A stretch of 64,000 nt of DNA from an uncultured Alphaproteobacteria bacterium (GTDB lineage: Bacteria; Pseudomonadota; Alphaproteobacteria; Paracaedibacterales; CAIULA01): positions 186,001 to 250,000 of the forward strand of contig CAIULA010000034.1 of NCBI GenBank assembly GCA_903899945.1, read 5' to 3'. The notes under the pieces were generated by a model. It saw nothing but the letters and a program-made list of their open reading frames with translations. It did not search any database and was not told where the DNA came from. Position numbers and translations under genes: made by a program. This document shows, piece after piece, positions 61,310 to 64,000 of this stretch (position 1 is its first letter; each line of letters begins with the position of its first letter).

Positions 61310-62483
61310 CTTACCACCCATCAGTTTTGACGAAGAGTTAAGGAAGTGATAGAAATCCCCTAAACGCTCTGAAAAAAGGAATAAGGAGGAGATGATGTTA
61401 GGGTTGAAAGGGATTATAGAGGTCATTGCCAAGGATTTAGAAGAACGCCTTCCTAAACAAAGAGCCACGCAAAGGCGCAAACTAAGTGAACTGGTTGGGG
61501 GAGTTTTAATCTGTCAAACCCCTAATTTGATGGAATTATCAAATGTGTTGGACAGACCCACGCAAAGCGCTGAAGCCCGCTATAATTACGTGGAGAGATT
61601 TCTTAAAGAATCCTCTGGTTCATACAAACGTAGTGATGGCAGCCTATGGTGAAGACCTACTCACCAGACTGGCCAAGCATCACCATACACTGGTGCTGAT
61701 GATTGACCAAAGCAAAGTGAATGTGACGCTGGAAGTTCTCATGGTCTCTGTGAGATTACGAAAGCGAGCCGTTTCTCTTTTTTAGATGGTGAGAGAAACA
61801 AAGGGAGGCATTGGTTTTTCTGTACAGAAAGATTTACTGGAGGTCGTTCGGAGTTGGATACCAGAAGGGTGTCGGGTTATGCTGGCAGGTGATCGCTTCT
61901 ACGGAACTTCAGAATTGGTGAAATGGTGCCAAGAACAAGGGTGGGGTTATCGCCTACGGTTAAAAGGTAACCTCTGTATTTACCAAGATCAGGGACCGGA
62001 TAAAACCCTTGATCAGCTGAAAGCAGAAGGAATGAAGGGACTTGAAAAAGCCAGATTTCGCTCCGGCATGGTAACTTCTGTGGATATCCTCCACGATCCT
62101 GGGCATGCAGAACCTTGGTATATCGCTATGAATACCTCTCCCACCAAATATAAAACTTTGGATTACGGCTTGAGGCGGGGAATCGAGACTCTGTTTTCTG
62201 ATTTTAAGTCCAGAGGGTTTTCCTTGATGCAAACTCATATTCGCTTTGCAGATCGTCTGGAGAGACTGCTCCTTGTCCTTTCTATTGCGCTTCATTGGGC
62301 GGCTGGCCATGGGCCTTTGGCATGAGAAACAACATCAAGATCACGCTGAAAAAAGGGGGCCAAAAAAGCCTGTAGATCACAGCTCTCTCTTTTTAAAAGG
62401 GGTTTACGCTTCCTTCGAAGATGCTGTTTCTTTCATCAAAACCTACTCTCTCTATGGATTTATATAAACTGATGGGTGGTAAG
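61310..62483 (+). mobile_element. IS4-type insertion sequence, inactive
   Basis: 1174-bp element bounded by perfect 18-bp inverted repeats: CTTACCACCCATCAGTTT at 61310-61327 and its complement at 62466-62483. It holds one transposase gene, broken by three lesions. No target-site duplication could be seen in the 10 bp on either side, so it is old or was rearranged. It lies between the DUF167 gene and an exported-protein gene without splitting a recognisable gene. Confidence 0.88.
61392..62467 (+). pseudogene. IS4-family transposase, multiple frameshifts and a nonsense codon
   Basis: AAGGAGGAG precedes ATG 61392. Frame one runs to 61652 (LPKQRATQRRKLSELVGGVL, YNYVERFLKE); the sequence then continues in another frame from about 61605 (TNVVMAAYGEDLLTRLAKHH, VLMIDQSKVNV). 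An in-frame TAG at 61783 stands where relatives have Trp before MVRETKGG. The core follows: MLAGDRFYGTSELVKWCQEQ and YGLRRGIETLFSDFKSRGF, carrying the DDE second Asp and Glu. Near 62300 a last frame change leads to GLWHEKQHQDHAEKRGPKKP and the end at 62467. Three lesions mean no active enzyme. Confidence 0.88.
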
Positions 62484-62563
62484 TAGAAAGTATGAAGTTA
62501 ACATTTTTTTAACCAAATTTCTTCATACAATAGAATAACAGAATTCTACGAAAGATAGAAAAA

Positions 62564-63490
62564 ATGAAAATTTATATTCTTCTTCTTTTGCTTTCTTCAA
62601 CTTTGAATGCGATGGATGGTAATGCACTAGGCGATAAAAGCAATCAAAGTCCACCATCAATAGACACAGAAATCTTAGGTAATGGTTCGATTGATAGTTT
62701 TGATGATTTCTTTGATTCTAGCACTTCTTCTTCGCCAACGGATCGATCCGAAATCGATGAAAGTATCACTGAATTAATATCCTCCTCTCCCCCTCTAAAA
62801 ATGACGAGAAACGACAGTGCTCGTCTTAATAGAAGTGCAGAAGAAGAATATCATCTATCTCATCCTCATCTTTTTTATAGACAAGATGAAGAAATATTAA
62901 CGTCAAAAATAAAAAACTTTGGGAAAATCCTTCGCTGCGGTACAAACGTTGATATTGGCAGAGTGACTTGGTTGCTTTCCCAAATGCCTGAAATTCTGCA
63001 AGAAATGCAAAAGATTTTTGAAAAGATTCTAGCGAACTTAGAGCACACATCTGGTGATTATATCAAGCTTAACGCGTATAAAGAATTTGCAGTGGATATA
63101 GGGCAGAAAATAAAGTCCTCAGAATCTTACAGCGTTAATGAGTTGTTAGCAGTTTTTAGCAACATTAATGCAAGCGTTATTGAGGCCCAAAGCATTTTGT
63201 CGCGGTTGATAAAGAAACGCCTCGAAGTCATTTTGCAAGAAGTGCAGAAAAATAAAAGTATACAATTCCTAACAGATAGCTTTTTTAATAAGTCTCAAGA
63301 TACTATTTCAAGTCATATAAGGCGCATCGATAATGCGATAAAAGTTCAAAATAAATTCTCACTTCTTCAAAAAGACATACTGTCCTTTTCAAATCTTTTG
63401 CAAGATTTTTTCCTTCAAGATCGAACATCTGAAGGAAAGAAAACATGCTCAGCTGACGAATTATTGGCAGCCTTAAAAGATAGCAAATAG
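62564..63490 (+). CDS. Exported protein of unknown function
   Basis: 308 residues with a signal peptide (MKIYILLLLLSSTLNA then MDG). The mature N-terminus is acidic and Ser-rich, low in complexity (DSFDDFFDSSTSSSPTDR, SSSPPLKM). The rest is predicted helical, with several long amphipathic stretches (ILQEMQKIFEKILANLEHTS, SVIEAQS-type). No known domain. Lies 80 nt after the dead IS element. A secreted helical protein of this kind in a likely symbiont could be host-directed, but that is inference. Confidence 0.7.
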   Translation: MKIYILLLLLSSTLNAMDGNALGDKSNQSPPSIDTEILGNGSIDSFDDFFDSSTSSSPTDRSEIDESITELISSSPPLKMTRNDSARLNRSAEEEYHLSHPHLFYRQDEEILTSKIKNFGKILRCGTNVDIGRVTWLLSQMPEILQEMQKIFEKILANLEHTSGDYIKLNAYKEFAVDIGQKIKSSESYSVNELLAVFSNINASVIEAQSILSRLIKKRLEVILQEVQKNKSIQFLTDSFFNKSQDTISSHIRRIDNAIKVQNKFSLLQKDILSFSNLLQDFFLQDRTSEGKKTCSADELLAALKDSK

Positions 63491-63574
63491 TACATTGGTA
63501 TTTTACGAGAACCTCATTCCATATGCCCTATCTCTAGTCTTAATGATGTGTTTAGGTTTTAATACACTTTTTAT

Positions 63575-64000
63575 CTATACAGGGTCTGAAATATACGCAA
63601 TAACCTTATTTGATTTTGGATAATAATCAGCAGTATAGCCTCCACCATCGGAAACATCTTCTGGATTTGGCGTAAGTTTTGCGATTTCTGTTCTAAATTT
63701 CTCAATTACTCCTTCATCCCTATCGTGAATTTTTTTATAAAGATTAGGCTGAACCAATAATCGATTTTTTAAATAACTTTTTTTTGAGGATGCCTGAATC
63801 TCTCTTATAATTTCGTCAGCATTATATCCTGAAGATAATGCGACAGCTTGACTTTCTTGTGAGGTTCTATCACTAAGGTCTCCATCTATATGGACGGGGG
63901 GTCTTGGTTTGACTGTTGTGTGTAATTTTACGTGTTTATCTTCTTCGTGACCAGGACGGCTTAGTACTAAGGTTGAAGCATGACACAATTGGTTTAACAG
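63575..64000 (-). CDS. Unknown protein, partial at right edge
   Basis: The minus-strand frame is open from the right edge to the stop at 63575, about 141 codons, and no start is needed inside the window, so the gene probably begins outside it. Segments include PGHEEDKHVKLHTTVKPRPP, VALSSGYNADEIIREIQASS, RLLVQPNLYKKIHDRDEG and a Gly/Tyr-rich end GGGYTADYYPKSNKVIAYIS. No family recognised. Convergent with the exported-protein gene. Confidence 0.6.
   Translation of the reverse strand: MLNQLCHASTLVLSRPGHEEDKHVKLHTTVKPRPPVHIDGDLSDRTSQESQAVALSSGYNADEIIREIQASSKKSYLKNRLLVQPNLYKKIHDRDEGVIEKFRTEIAKLTPNPEDVSDGGGYTADYYPKSNKVIAYISDPV

Overview
The window is an AT-rich chromosomal segment of an alphaproteobacterium that very probably lives inside eukaryotic cells, most likely a Holosporales-type (Caedibacter/Paracaedibacter-like) symbiont. 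The alphaproteobacterial signs are 5-aminolevulinate synthase (C4 haem pathway), class I lysyl-tRNA synthetase, the ribH-nusB pair, an LdtR-like MarR regulator and an alpha-type L36. The intracellular signs are a Tlc-type ATP/ADP translocase, many broken genes and insertion-sequence remnants, and several exported proteins with no recognisable family. The genus is inference from gene content; no similarity search could be run.

Layout. 1-6080: translation block read leftward, rpmI-rplT-pheS-pheT-lepA (lepA cut by the left edge), with its own promoter and no infC next to it. 6180-19430: AsmA-like protein, DUF45 metallopeptidase, lysK, an ABC-F ATPase with a GNAT acetyltransferase, an exported methyltransferase-like protein, xseA, hemA with a frameshifted SDR gene behind it, suhB, efp and an elongator tRNA-Met. 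19531-27885: spoT-rpoZ, cysS-trmJ, a MarR regulator, ribH-nusB and an AmpG-like transporter. 28214-32270: lpxK, grxC, proC, an ArnC-like glycosyltransferase and a formyltransferase, all read rightward. 32300-37320: host-interaction and metabolite genes (DUF6471 protein, orphan HigB-like protein, tlc, tdk, maiA-like, EamA exporter). 37320-38040: decayed DNA with an IS6-type transposase remnant and a broken exported-protein gene.

38043-44610: asd, a small outer-membrane beta-barrel protein, and the most unusual locus here: four tandem paralogous genes for exported proteins of no family I recognise, two of them sharing a nearly identical central block. 44821-49780: hisC-like aminotransferase, rpmJ, a second exported SAM-methyltransferase-like protein, bamD, recN. 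49787-56965: two XRE regulators, a membrane sensor-kinase-like protein that has lost its phospho-acceptor histidine and N-box, a 1210-residue membrane-anchored TPR protein convergent with it, and a SemiSWEET sugar transporter. 56988-61166: an orphan MetQ-like binding protein and a polar amino-acid ABC transporter operon with cpoB at its end. 61310-64000: a dead IS4-type element with perfect 18-bp ends, an exported protein of unknown function, and a partial gene at the right edge.

Taken together the window combines reduced core housekeeping with uptake of host metabolites (nucleotides, thymidine, amino acids, sugars) and a set of exported, lineage-specific proteins that may face the host.
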